Positions 53,318 through 64,000 of a stretch of DNA of 64,000 nt are shown here, one piece after another. The notes under the pieces were generated by a model. That model worked only from the letters and a program-made list of their open reading frames with translations, made no database searches and was not told where the DNA came from. This DNA comes from Coriaria nepalensis (taxonomy: Eukaryota > Streptophyta > Magnoliopsida > Cucurbitales > Coriariaceae). Both the position numbers and the translations under genes were made by a program. The stretch's first letter is position 1. Every line of letters starts with the position of its first letter. The stretch is from contig CP114498.1 of NCBI GenBank assembly GCA_027186245.1, positions 7,501 through 71,500 of the forward strand, read 5' to 3'.

Positions 53318-53702
53318 TATTAATGTGAAAATTTATCTGGGCTGAAAGAAACCATAATTGACAGTATGTTCCAAGATCAATGCTCCTGCACACACGTGAC
53401 AAGGAGTAGCTGGAGTTATGGTTGACCAACTCTCCTCCAACACTCTAGTCGGTTAAGGAAACTTATGGATATTTTGAGGAGAGAGTTTGCGTATAAAAGA
53501 GGGATCCTCTTATTCTCCAAACATCTTTTAGCTTATATACTTGTGATATGAGTGTGAATTCTAGACATCTTTACACATATCGTCCTTCAATTATATAGAA
53601 TCTTAATTGCTCTATGTACCACGATCGGTGCTAGAGCTCACCTCCCTCTATCATAATAAAAATATATTATCCTTTTAAATTTCAGAAAAGTACCTCATAC
53701 TT
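53318..53702 (-). repeat. 5' LTR of the Tat element, apparently truncated
   Basis: Similarity to the left LTR is clear from 53318 to about 53700, then lost. The outer ~200 bp of the 588 bp LTR is not recognisable, and no target-site duplication was found. Confidence 0.65.
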
Positions 53703-54270
53703 ATCTCCCGCTTCCTCGTATTACCAGCGTTATGGCTACCAAGCATGACGTGAGAGTAGTTGGCTATTAAGTTGAGAAAACTGTGAAAAGGACCTCCCTT
53801 GAGAAGATGACAAAAAAACGTGGATGTATTTTCTTTTCTTGGGCCAATCGTAACAATACTCACTCTATAACTGGGCTGGGCTGGAGGGAGGTTAATTGTC
53901 AGTTTGCGCAAAAACAAAACTAAACAATGGCCTATTGGCCTAAAGAAGGAACAGAAAAAACCGCCCATCGCCGATTCCCAAACGGGCGTTTAGCTTGCTA
54001 CTCAAGTAAGGAAGTGCCAGCATTCACGCACGCATTCCTCTCTTAAGCCTTTTTTTTCTTAAATAATAATTATTATTATTATTATTTCCACACTGTTTTG
54101 TAGAGTACGCTACTCTGTGTGTTTCGTCTTTGCCGATTCCCTGAATCAAATACTATTTTCTTCTTCCATTGGCACAACAAGAAGAAGACGAAGGTGAAGG
54201 TGAAGGTGAAGGTGAAGGAGAGATCATTAAACACTGTTTTGTCTGCAGGCACTCACAGAGTCAAAGACCA
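53703..54270. promoter_or_regulatory. Upstream region of the pyruvate kinase gene
   Basis: Only about 570 bp separates the truncated LTR from the pyruvate kinase start codon, so the promoter lies here or within the LTR. The leader contains a GGTGAA hexamer repeat at about 54191-54218 and a TTA run near 54066-54086. Confidence 0.45.
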
Positions 54271-56359
54271 ATGGAGAGTTTAACGATGGAGAAGAGACCT
54301 AAGACGAAGATCGTTTGCACTTTGGGACCCGCATCCAGGTCCGTGCCCATGATCGAAAAGCTGTTGCGGGCTGGGATGAACGTCGCTCGCTTCAACTTTT
54401 CCCACGGATCCCATGATTATCATCAGGAGACTCTTGACAATCTCAAGGCCGCCATGGAGAACACTGGTATTCTCTGCGCCGTCATGCTTGACACAAAGGT
54501 CTTACCTCTCATATTATCTTTTTTTTTTTTTTTTTTTAATTTCCAATTTTTCTTTGCATTTTTTTCCCTGATCTATTTATCACTTATTCCTATCTTCCAT
54601 CTGATCAGATTTCTGGGAATGAAGCTCAGACTTTTGATTTTGTCTGTCCTTTGTGTGCTTATTCATTTGTTTGTTTGCTTGTGGAGTTTCGAATTTCATT
54701 TGTTGTATTCATTTCCTCATGCTTTCCACTCCTATAGCCGATATTCCCAACTCGCTCGATTTCTCCTGATTGATCTCTTTTGTGATTCAGGGTCCAGAGA
54801 TTCGAACTGGATTCCTGAAGGATGCCAAACCCATTCAACTCAAACAGGGTCAGGAGATAACCATATCTACTGACTATACCATCAAGGGGGATGAGAACAT
54901 GATCTGCATGAGCTATAAAAAGTTGGCTGAGGATGTGAGCCCGGGGAGTGTGATCCTCTGTGCAGATGGCACTATTTCCTTCTCTGTTCTGTCGTGTGAC
55001 AAAGCAGCTGGTCTGGTTCAATGCCACTGTGAGAATTCTGCACTTCTCGGTGAAAGGAAGAACGTCAACCTTCCAGGGGTCGTTGTCGATCTCCCAACCT
55101 TAACAGACAAAGACAAGGAAGATATTCTCCAGTGGGGAATCCCCAATAAAATTGATATGATCGCTCTTTCTTTTGTTCGAAAGGGTTCAGACCTTGTGGA
55201 GGTTAGGAAGCTGCTTGGAAATCATGCTAAGAATATTCTTCTCATGTCAAAGGTACATTCGTATGAATATGTTATTCGTGGGAGTTTTGACTAAAACCTA
55301 AAAAATCTGATCTTATATGTTAATCCCATTGTCTCGGATGCAAGATTGTGGTGTTGGTTGGAGAATGCTTTGCATTTCATTTCTGGGCTTGAAAATCACT
55401 AATTTTGTGATGTTTGGTCACCAAGTAATAGCCGTGCAACTCGGCTTAGATAGCTAGTCGTTCTCTTGTAGCTGTAGGCGTATGGTGCATGTGGTTAATT
55501 TCAATTACATTATAATTCTAAACTATGGTAGTCTGATTTGTGGTAGGTTGAGAACCAAGAAGGGGTAGCAAATTTTGATGACATACTTGCAAATTCAGAT
55601 GCATTCATGGTGGCAAGAGGTGACCTTGGGATGGAAATTCCAATCGAGAAGATATTCTTGGCACAGAAGGTGATGATATACAAGTGCAACATTCAGGGAA
55701 AACCAGTTGTGACAGCAACCCAGATGTTGGAGTCGATGATCAAATCTCCGCGTCCAACTAGAGCAGAAGCTACTGATGTTGCAAATGCTGTTCTTGATGG
55801 AACAGACTGTGTGATGCTGAGTGGGGAAACTGCTGCTGGAGCTTATCCAGAGCTCGCTGTTCGGACAATGGCCAAGATATGTGTGGAAGCAGAAAGCACC
55901 CTCGACTTTGGGGCTGTCTTCAAAAGAATAATGGAACACTCCCCAGTTCCAATGAGCCCTTTAGAGAGCTTAGCCTCTTCTTCTGTGAGAACCGCAAACT
56001 CAGCTAAAGCAGTTCTTATACTTGTCCTGACTAGGGGAGGAACCACTGCAAAGCTGGTGGCTAAGTACAGGCCTGGCATTCCCATCTTGTCTGTGGTTGT
56101 CCCGGAGATTAAAACCGATTCCTTTGATTGGTCATGCAGTGATGAAGCTCCGGCAAGGCATAGTTTAATCTTTCGTGGGTTGGTACCAGTTCTTAGTGCA
56201 GCATCTGCTCGGGCTTCTCATTCAGAGACGACAGAAGAAGAAATAGATTTTGCCCTTCAGCATGCCAAGGGGAAGAGCCTCTGCAAAAATGGAGACTCTG
56301 TTGTTGCACTGCACCGTGTTGGGACTGCATCTGTCATCAAGATCTTGACTGTGAAGTGA
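54271..56359 (+). CDS. Pyruvate kinase, cytosolic isoform
   Basis: Three exons join in phase: 54271-54498, 54791-55252 and 55547-56359 (500 residues). Catalyses phosphoenolpyruvate + ADP to pyruvate + ATP, the last step of glycolysis. Visible motifs are the N-terminal [14 protein letters not shown] and [11 protein letters not shown], the nucleotide-side [14 protein letters not shown], the PROSITE-type active-site block ILLMSKVENQEG (the catalytic Lys sits at the exon 2/3 junction), [36 protein letters not shown] and the C-terminal [15 protein letters not shown]. There is no transit peptide before [13 protein letters not shown], which supports a cytosolic enzyme. All key residues appear intact, so it should be active. 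Confidence 0.97.
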
Positions 56360-57035
56360 TCCATAGTACGGAGATTTCATTTCCTCCATCTTTCTTTTCA
56401 TTATAGCTCTTTGTTTTTGGATGCATGCATAAACCACATTACATATTCTTGTGGGAAACAAAGAACAAACTATTTGTTTCAAGTCTTTGACGCAACAGAA
56501 CTCCGGTGGTTGTTGTTCTAATTTTGCAAAGTACTGTGCGTGATTTTGCTTCATATTTTAGGGACTAGAAACTCAAATTTCACCGTGCCAGAGGCCAGAT
56601 TTACACGGTGGGTTCCCGAATTATTCCTTTACTCTTCTGTGTTAATTTTCATTAGAGTTTGGTCTCAACTAAAGAGTAGAAGCAATTTCCTAACGTCTGT
56701 CTTGGTAGAGATGGCACGTCCTGGGTTTGGGTGATGTATAAGTTCTTGTTCTACGCGATGATTTCATGTACTCGACCAAAAGAAGCAAAAGGAAAGCAAC
56801 GAATGAACGAAATATGACGTGCGAATCAAAGTACATGTCAAGTTATAAACAACGAAATACGTAGTTTGTCTACCTTCTATCTATGTACAATTCTTACCCT
56901 ATGTTTTTTTTTTCTCTCTTTCTTTTTTTGGCCTTGATTTTTTTTTTTTTTTTTTTCGTTTGTTGTGATGGATATTCTTCTTTCTAGTTTCTACAAATAA
57001 AATAATGGTAATTGGTACAGAGCCACAGAGGAGCA
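56360..57035. other. Intergenic between pyruvate kinase and the ALKBH6-like locus
   Basis: The 3' untranslated region of pyruvate kinase is followed by AT-rich DNA with T homopolymers at 56905-56955. No gene was seen. Confidence 0.5.
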
Positions 57036-58787
57036 ATGGATGCAAAAGACGACCAGCTGGAGCACTTCCAAGTTGGGCATCTCCCTACTCTATATTATAT
57101 CCCCGATTTCATCACCCAATCTGAAAAAACCACCCTGCTTCTAAATAACGTAGAAATCCCACCGCCCCTCTCTGTTTCAATTTTTAATTATTTCGTTTTC
57201 TTTTCTCCTCTTTTCATTGACCTGCCTTCCTTCTGTCTTGTAGATCTACCAAGCCCCCATCACAAAAGTGGAAGTCCTTGACAAATAGAAGGCTACAGAA
57301 CTGGGGTATGTGTGTACATGTTATTCGAAGAAGGGCAAGCACCCTTTTTTCCTTCCTTTAAAGGCAAAAAATAAAATAAAAATGTCTACTTTTCTATTCT
57401 GATCTATATTTGTATCAGCAGGAGATGTTGTCCATGAAAAGGGTCTTCTCCCACAAGAATGTAAGTTGCCCCAGACATCATGTACAGGATCGTTAATGGC
57501 GCGCAGATGCATCCATTTTGTTTATTGTGGATTTGTTCAAGTTTGTTTCATGGCTTTTTATTTTTAGGCAAAACACAGTGAGATCTTATTTAGTTATTTT
57601 TGACACAAGTCTCCTTGATCTCAAAACTTTATTGCATGGTACAAGTAGTGAGATCTTTACCCTGATTAATGCTTATGAAATATATAAGGCTATTCTGACA
57701 ATAATGACTCTGTCGTGCAGTGCCTCCTTGGCTGACAACTACCACGAACAAAATATATGCAGAATCCAAGCTATTCCCTGCGCCAATAAATCATGTCCTT
57801 ATCAACGAGTACCTTCCTCATCAGGGCATAATGGTTTAGACTGAACCCTCTGTCGCTATTTTTTATGTTTTTATTCTGTTATTATTATCTTCCTGCTAGT
57901 ACTTTTCTCATCCTTGGTAAACATCTTCTTTGATGGTTCCATGTTTTTAGTTGCGACTAATATTGCACTTTCTTGGCACTATCATCTGTTTTCAATTTTC
58001 CATACCAAAGAGTACATCTTACTACCATTATTTGTCTGGATGGACCTGCTTATTTTCCGGTTGTAATTGTATCTCTTGGATCGCCTGTTGTGATGGACTT
58101 CACTCCCCACTCAAGATTGAGATTGTGTGGAAGCAATCAGACTAAATACTTGCTGATGAAAATTCGATTGAAGCCTATAACACGGCCTTACATACTCACC
58201 ATCCACTTTCTATCATATTAATGCCTCGAAGTCTGCTCATATTCAAGGATGAAGCATACTCTGGTTTGTTTCTACTTTCTATGCTTCATTCCTAAATTCC
58301 TAATGCCATAGTTCCACCAAGTTCATGAAGTCAAGATTGGTGTTGGGCGTAAACTGTAACTTTCTCTTATTCTAACAACGCTTTTTGCGTTTATTTTTAA
58401 TTGTCCAGATTCATGGTATAAAAGACGGCGATACTCACCATTATGATAGGGTAAGATGAATATGCGAACCATCTTAAACTTATTGCTTTAATTAATTCCT
58501 TAATAACTGTCTTGTAAATCATTCTACGGCATCGGCATCAGCATCAGCATCACCTGGGGTCAAAATCACATACCTTTGATTTTCCCCTCCAATATCCTTG
58601 ATTTCAGGCAGTGAATCAAATTGAAGTTCTGAATCATTCCATAGTAGGTACCCATCTTTTAGGATCAAGTGTAGATGTAGAGGCAAAGGGAACGGAAGAT
58701 CTCATGGTTTTTCAGAGAAATTCCAACAGAATTTCACTTGCACGTCGATTGGTATTAAAAGTTCCTAAAAATTTGTTTATGCTGTAG
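57036..58787 (+). pseudogene. ALKBH6-type AlkB dioxygenase gene, broken
   Basis: Blocks follow ALKBH6 order. Exon 1, 57036-57149, has LEHFQVGHLPTLYYIPDFIT. Exon 2, 57244-57305, ends NRRLQNWG when read in two frames. Exon 3 is 57422-57460 (VVHEKGLLPQE). Exon 4 is 57721-57833 (PINHVLINEYLPHQGIM). Exon 5, about 58039-58140, has DGPAYFPVVIVSLGSPVVMDFTPH. Exon 6 is about 58195-58263 (ILMPRSLLIFKDEAYS), then 58409-58450 and 58608-58787 (NRISLARRLVLKVPKNLFML). Exon 2 has one extra base in an A run (CACAAAAGTGG), causing a stop. The PHQD iron-binding block before DGPAYF reads like ICLD, losing the His, with no AG acceptor. The exon starting 58409 lacks bases around DFLHG. The AlkB family uses Fe(II)/2-oxoglutarate. 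Likely a recent pseudogene; sequencing error could explain the first lesion only. Confidence 0.82.
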
Positions 58788-58799
58788 AAATCAATTGCT

Positions 58800-59024
58800 A
58801 CTGGTCTTCATAAGTTTGTTTTAACTCAATTGGTCGATGACCATTGTCTATTAAATTTGTAACAACGTTTTTATTTGAATAGAAATTGCAAATCATTAAT
58901 TGCATTTAAAATTAGATTTTCAGATCTTTTTATATATGTATGGCATATTTTTTGGAAATTATTAAATATCTCATAGTAAGTGAGACAAGATAAATGAAAT
59001 TTGAATTATGATAATAATGTGTAT
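58800..59024. repeat. Inverted satellite monomer, left part (copy 2 of the terminal module)
   Basis: It carries GATGACCATTGTCTATTAAATTTGT, GATTTTCAGATCTTTTTATA and AAATTTGAATTATGATAATAATGTG, the reverse complement of the 26.5-33 kb satellite. It is interrupted by the solo LTR that follows and resumes at 61040. Confidence 0.82.
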
Positions 59025-61039
59025 TGTCACGATCGAAACCTAATGTTACCGGCACGTGACCCTATAGATAAGTATCATGACCACATAAACTTAGAACTAC
59101 ATATATATATATAATAAAAATCGAGAATAAATGATATGAAGCGCATTTCACTAATTACTAAGATCCTTATATAAGTTGAATATGTTCGATGGAGCGACCT
59201 ATTAGTCCACATAAACTCTATTTACATTTCAAAAGTGGACAACAAAATAATTAAAAAAAATTCCTAACAACCTGACAAGGAGTGGTCAACAAAAAGAATG
59301 TGCTAACTCCCGATGAGGTATCCCAGACGCCAACTAAGCACGATCAATTATCTGGAGAATGGAAAAATTTAACGAAAAATAAATGAGTTGAAACTCAATA
59401 AATAAATATTAAATAGTTACGTTTTCGGAACAAGTTTTTTTTAAACAAGTAAGACCATGAAATAAATAATTATCAAAGTTTCAATATAATATACCAACTT
59501 CACAATAAGTAAATCCACAACTAAGCCAACAATATAATGTTATTCACAATTCATACTAAGAACACATACAATTCCATATATCAAGTGTACCAAAGAACAT
59601 TCAAGAATAAATTGATGACCTAATGCAATTAAAATATCATATATATAAATTGCATAAGCAATTCACATCATTAAACACAAGTCATCATAATTATATATTA
59701 TTCTGTTATATATGGCTATACTAATAATATATCTATGTGACTCGGCACACGTCATATATATAACATATCGAGGTGCACAAAGGCTATCAATACTGCTGAT
59801 AGCTATAACTATTTTGACGACTTTCAAACAATCAGAAAATACATACATTCATTTTCATAAGTACAAACATATCCATCATCACCCATATGATTTGTTCATA
59901 CCTTTATTAAGAGCTAATGTATACGCCATGAAATAAGAATATACTTTATAATTAATATACAACTTAGTTTCTTATACGCTTAATGCATACCTTTCAAATA
60001 ACCATTTAAACCAAGATTTTCATGCAATAAATAACAATCAAGTGAAATTTATATTATTTAAACAAATTTTTGTCAACCAAATCCAATCACGTAAATTTAA
60101 TAAAATCAATCATCATGTATGAAGATTTAAACTACTTTTATGTAATCAGTAATATTTACTCATTGTGGGATACGTCAAAAGATCACAGACATAACCGCAT
60201 CACGAAGATTCAGACGAGATAGTCGTCGATGCACCTAAATTTAAAACAATAAATAATTTAACAATTACTAATCTAACTATGATATAAGAACTACCTATGG
60301 TAAGAAATTTGGATCCATCATCTTCAATCTTATCATTCTAACTAACAGATAACGATCCTAGCTAAAGTTTTAATCAAATTCTAATTTAACTCATTACCCA
60401 TCTTCAACTTAGTTTCTTCCATTAGTATACCCTAATTCCGATTAAACTCAAGTTTTACTATAATCTATATATCAAATATTATATTCTTTATTTTCCCTAT
60501 ACCAATTTTACCATAACACATTAATACTATCATTTAACATTTTTTCTACTAATTCCTCTATAACCCTAATTATCCAAATCAATTTAACAAATTAATACCT
60601 ACTATTAAACTAACATATTCAAACCTTCAAGGTACTCGGAACAAATCTCATTAAGCTAAGAAGATGAATTTTAGGAATTTGGGGACTGGGGTTACCTTCA
60701 ATCTCTAAAATCGTATGAACATTTACTAGATTTCTGAAATTGAGAGGATATTTGAGGTAAAACCATGAGAAATTTCAATGAATCATCATGCATTCAAGGA
60801 TTTTAGCCATTGACTTAGAAAACAAAGGAAGGGTAGGGAGAATAGAGAGGGAGAGAGAGAGATGGCGAGAGGGAGTGAAATTTCTTTTTTTGGTTTCCTC
60901 TCTAGTTTGTCGGAGGAGTAAGAAGTAAAAAGGGGTATCAGTTTCAAAATTGATGGTTCGAACTCCTAAACTTTTATTATATTATTTTTTACTCTTTTGA
61001 CTTTTTAACCCTCTTTTTTTTTGTAATTGAGTTCTCACA
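59025..61039 (+). mobile_element. Solo LTR, copy 3 (2.0 kb)
   Basis: The segment runs TGTCACGATCGAAACC to GAGTTCTCACA, related to copy 1 end to end. Flanks TGTAT (59020-59024) and TGCAT (61040-61044) differ by one base. The intact satellite reads AATGTGCATGCTCC, so TGCAT was the target. No coding region. Confidence 0.86.
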
Positions 61040-61550
61040 TGCATGTTTTATTTATTTCACTACTTTTTTTATTTTAATTTGAAAATGTAAATAACCATTT
61101 GCATATGAAACTAGATATCTATATATTTCTAATAATATATAACACATTTCATAACTTCAAGTAAAATGTTCAAAATTATTAAAACAAAATTATGGATGAG
61201 CATTTGAATGCAAGATACGTTGAGTTCAACGAGTTTGGAAGGTCTGGACTATTCTTTTTTTTTTTTTCTTTTCATTTGCTCGTAGATAAAGAAGAGTAGG
61301 GTTGATGTCGAACAAGTGGAGTGGGTCTTTGTTGGGTGGCAAAAGAGAAGATGAAGAATTGATTATCGAGTTTGTGTGATCCGATCAGTTTATGAAGGAG
61401 AAGAAGAAAAAAAAAAGTTGAGGTCATTTTGATCTTTCAAATTAATATTATTTGCATTTTAATCAAAAAATATATTTTTTAAGACATTTTACAAAATATT
61501 AGCGAGAGGCATACCTCAAAAATTTAGAACATATTTAGATAATCGTTTTA
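61040..61550. repeat. Inverted satellite monomer, right part, plus GA-rich tail (copy 2)
   Basis: It continues the monomer (GAAACTAGATATCTATATATTTCTAATAATATATAACACATTTCATAACTTCAAG is present in diverged form in copy 1). It then shares the tail with 33340-33675: AAGAAGAGTAGGGTTGATG, GATGAAGAATTGATTATCGAGTTTGTGTG, GAAGGAGAAGAAG and ACATATTTAGA. Confidence 0.8.
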
Positions 61551-62405
61551 AAATATATTTTGTATTTTAAAATATATTTTAATTTAATAAAAATAAATAA
61601 ATATATCAAATTTTTATTATTCGATTAATTTTATATAACTATAAATAATATTTTTTAAAATAATATTTTTAGTTTCTTTTATAATTTTCTCCAACTATCT
61701 TAACCGACTACTCCACCACCATAAAAAGAAAAGAAAAGAAAAATAAAAAGCATCAAGCTCATTACTGTCACGTGCGTAAAGTTTCACTCCAAATTTAAAC
61801 GCCCCGTGCGGCACTTGACACTCATCCGAATAATCGAGTCAGCCTAATCGAACATTGCCAAGAGGTTTGCTTGAAAACTTAAAACAACACTTAAGCTAGA
61901 GAGAATAAAAAATTCTTTATATTGCTAGAATGCTTAGTATTTTTGGATGATTTATATATGAGGAAGACTCCTCATTATATAGACCTCCACCTTAAAATGA
62001 ATGGTCAAGATCAACTCAATTTAACGGTTACGATCTATCTTCTAGAGACTTCTATACAAATATTTATTATTCTACAAGAGACTAAAAAAATATACAAAAT
62101 TTTAAAAAATTCCACAAAATATAAGAAACTTTAAAATATTCTAAAACAATCGAGAAATCTAAAAACTTTTAAACTCTTCTATAAAACCTCCTCAACTTTT
62201 CATATCAAAGTAAAGCGTCCATGACATTAGTCTCTCTTAGTCTTTTTAAGCCTATTTAACTAAGACCCTTTTAGCTATTTACAGTGGAAATTATTTAACT
62301 AATTTTACTAGCGCGAAAAGATAAATCCCCCAAACCCGCCTTAAAACCTCCACATTATCTACTTCTCAATTCTAAATTCTCAGGCTCTTCAACATCTATC
62401 TATCA
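61551..62405. other. Intergenic, upstream of the NusB-type gene
   Basis: Very AT-rich DNA, then the promoter and leader of the next gene. A CACGTG-like TCACGTGCG occurs near 61770. No gene was seen. Confidence 0.45.
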
Positions 62406-63698
62406 ATGGAAGCCATTTCCCTTCTCACCTCTTCTTCTTCGTCTTCTTCTTCTTCTTCCTCTTCTCCGTTATTCGACCACCACTTCTCTTTCACACTTCC
62501 TCATCAATCTTCTTCTGCGAGAAGGTTTCGACTTCCAAGTTGCCTTCCCAAACAGTTGTCCCACGCCACCGCTCCGGGGGCCAAACCCTCTGTTCGGAAA
62601 GCCTCCCTTCGCACTACTGTTGACAAAGTCGTGCCCAAGGATGGTGATTCTCCGCCATCACCTTCTCGAGATTCTCTGCCCAAGATTGATAAGAGTGGGA
62701 GATTCTGCAGCCCCCGAGCTGCCCGAGAGCTAGCTCTGTAAGTTCAAACCCCCACTTCCCCCTTCACGTTTCACGAGGCCATAATTCTCCACATCCTTTT
62801 AGCTATTTTTCATTCAATTTCAAATCTCAGGTCAATCGTGTATGCTGCGTGTTTGGAAGGGACCGATCCTGTTCGTTTATTCGAAAAGCGAGTCAATGCT
62901 GGTCGAGGTAATTTCATCTCTGAAATATGTTAACACGCTGTCCTTGTTTTTTCTGATTTGCTTATCGCATTTGCAAGCCCAGAACCAGTATGTGAATTTG
63001 ATAAGGCATGGCTGATGGAATACAATCATATGAGCTTTGGGGGACCGCCCATTACAGTGCAAACAACCCAAGAAGCTGATGAGATTCTGCGCAAAGATGA
63101 AAAGGAGTCTGCAATAGGTATAATAAATCAACTCCTAATTCCTCCACCCTTTTTTCTAGTGAAAAATATATATTATTTAGTAACCTTTCGGGAATGCTGT
63201 TTACAATACGCCAATCTATCCTGGATTCTATTAAGTTGCCAAAAACATTGTGCATCCACTGATGCCACCATGTGAATGGGGATAATTTTTAGTGCATCAT
63301 TCTGAGGAATTGTTATGATAGTTCCATGCTGCGTTGAGTAGTTAATGTGTCAGGTTAAGTTCCAGTTACTTTGATCAATTTTTTTTTTTTACTTTAATTT
63401 TATGCTGCTTTCTTGTTTTTAAATTTCCCAGAAGCCGGAGTCCTTTCAGCTCCCCCAAAGCTGGTCTACAGCAAACTCATTTTGCGGTAAATTCTGTCTG
63501 TACTCTCACTCTCCATATGCATATAATGTCAACTGTAGATTGTCTATCTACACATGTGCTTGCGCTTTGAGGAAAGAGAGAGCCTGAATTTTGCCCCATT
63601 CTTTATTTAGGTTCACCAGAAAACTTTTGGTTGCAGTTGTGGATGGATGGGACAGTCATGTGCTTGTCATTGACAAAGTTGCCCCTCAGAATTGGAAG
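62406..63698 (+). CDS. Plastid NusB-type transcription antitermination factor (3' end outside window)
   Basis: Exons in phase: 62406-62737, 62831-62907, 62983-63117, 63432-63486 and 63611-63698, the last ending at a GTCTCT donor. No following exon was found before 64000, so the gene continues past the window. Residues 1 to about 60 are Ser/Arg-rich without acidic residues in the first 20 (poly-Ser after MEAISLLT), typical of a chloroplast transit peptide. Then RAARELALSIVYAACLEGTDPVRLFEKR is the start of the NusB fold (bacterial A..LQ.LY.). EYNHMSFGGPP, LSAPPKLVYSKLILRF and VDGWDSHVLVIDKVAPQNWK match the plant homologue (At4g26370, from memory). Bacterial NusB binds boxA RNA in antitermination; a plastid role is inferred. 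Confidence 0.9.
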
Positions 63699-64000
63699 GT
63701 CTCTGACTCTTTCTAATTTCCTGATTCGAAAGATGCACTATGTTTTGGTATATGTGGTCTCACCATGTCTTCTGTAGGAGAAAAAAAGAATTAAGATGCA
63801 AAGATTAAAGATCTTTTGTTGGGAAAGACATCTTCATGTGCTCGTCGTTGGAAGTTAAGAGAGACGTAGTCTGTACTTTGTTGTTGTTCTGTTTATGAGA
63901 TTGATAGATGCCGCATTAGCTCAAAACCAGCTAGTTGTGTATGCTTCACAATTCACAACGTATTCCTTATCGGATGCGTCATGATACTCGCTCTAAATTA

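Larger units (their letters stand above)
40607..53702 (-). mobile_element. Large Ty3-gypsy retrotransposon, Tat lineage
   Basis: Related LTR sequence lies at both ends (40607-41194 and 53318-53702). Between them, on the minus strand, are Gag (about 52.8 kb), reverse transcriptase, RNase H, a second RNase H-like segment and integrase, in gypsy order. An extra frame on the opposite strand and a tandem repeat array lie between integrase and the 3' LTR, a layout reported for plant Tat elements. TTTAGTGCCGACCGTGAGAAT beside the right LTR, on the minus strand, is in the primer-site position. A solo LTR is nested at 44911-46991. The element is riddled with stops and is not functional. Confidence 0.88.

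Noticed and set aside
54659..55027. 122-codon minus-strand frame over pyruvate kinase exon 2
   Set aside because: It is antisense to a well-conserved exon and has no recognisable features.

Overview
This is a nuclear chromosome segment from a flowering plant, almost certainly a eudicot. It opens with CCCTAAA-type (plant heptamer) telomere-derived repeats. Its genes have GT-AG introns, and it carries plant LTR retrotransposons of the Ty1-copia and Ty3-gypsy (Tat) lineages. The species cannot be named from the sequence.

Layout. 1-4440 is degenerate telomere-like subtelomeric DNA whose strand bias flips near position 1190. 5.6-26 kb is a gene cluster: an SKU5-similar/BP10-type secreted cupredoxin (minus); a type I membrane protein of an uncharacterised plant family (minus, 8 exons, with a 4.9 kb copia element in intron 3); a short protein with the TRM/LONGIFOLIA DUF3741 motif (plus); RHIP1 (minus, 8 exons); and an AGTRAP-like four-pass membrane protein (plus, 5 exons). 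26.5-33.7 kb is a decayed satellite array of about 360-420 bp monomers, interrupted by a 2.2 kb solo LTR and a small TRIM/copia fragment. 33.9-40.0 kb is a complete 15-exon glucosidase II beta-subunit gene ending in HDEL. 40.6-53.7 kb is one large decayed Tat-lineage gypsy element on the minus strand, with an antisense PF04195-like ORF, an internal array of about 70-bp repeats and a nested solo LTR. 54.3-56.4 kb is cytosolic pyruvate kinase. 57.0-58.8 kb is a broken ALKBH6-type gene. 58.8-61.6 kb is a second copy of the satellite terminal module, again carrying a solo LTR. From 62.4 kb runs a plastid NusB-type antitermination factor, cut off by the window end.

The genes are independent housekeeping or development genes, not a pathway cluster. 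Two pairs are divergent and may share promoters: the membrane-protein gene with the DUF3741 gene, and RHIP1 with the AGTRAP-like gene. Exon models were built by hand from splice sites, reading phase and remembered family sequence. Splice coordinates should be good to about 1-2 bases; UTR limits were not determined. Gene families and Arabidopsis locus names come from memory, not a search.
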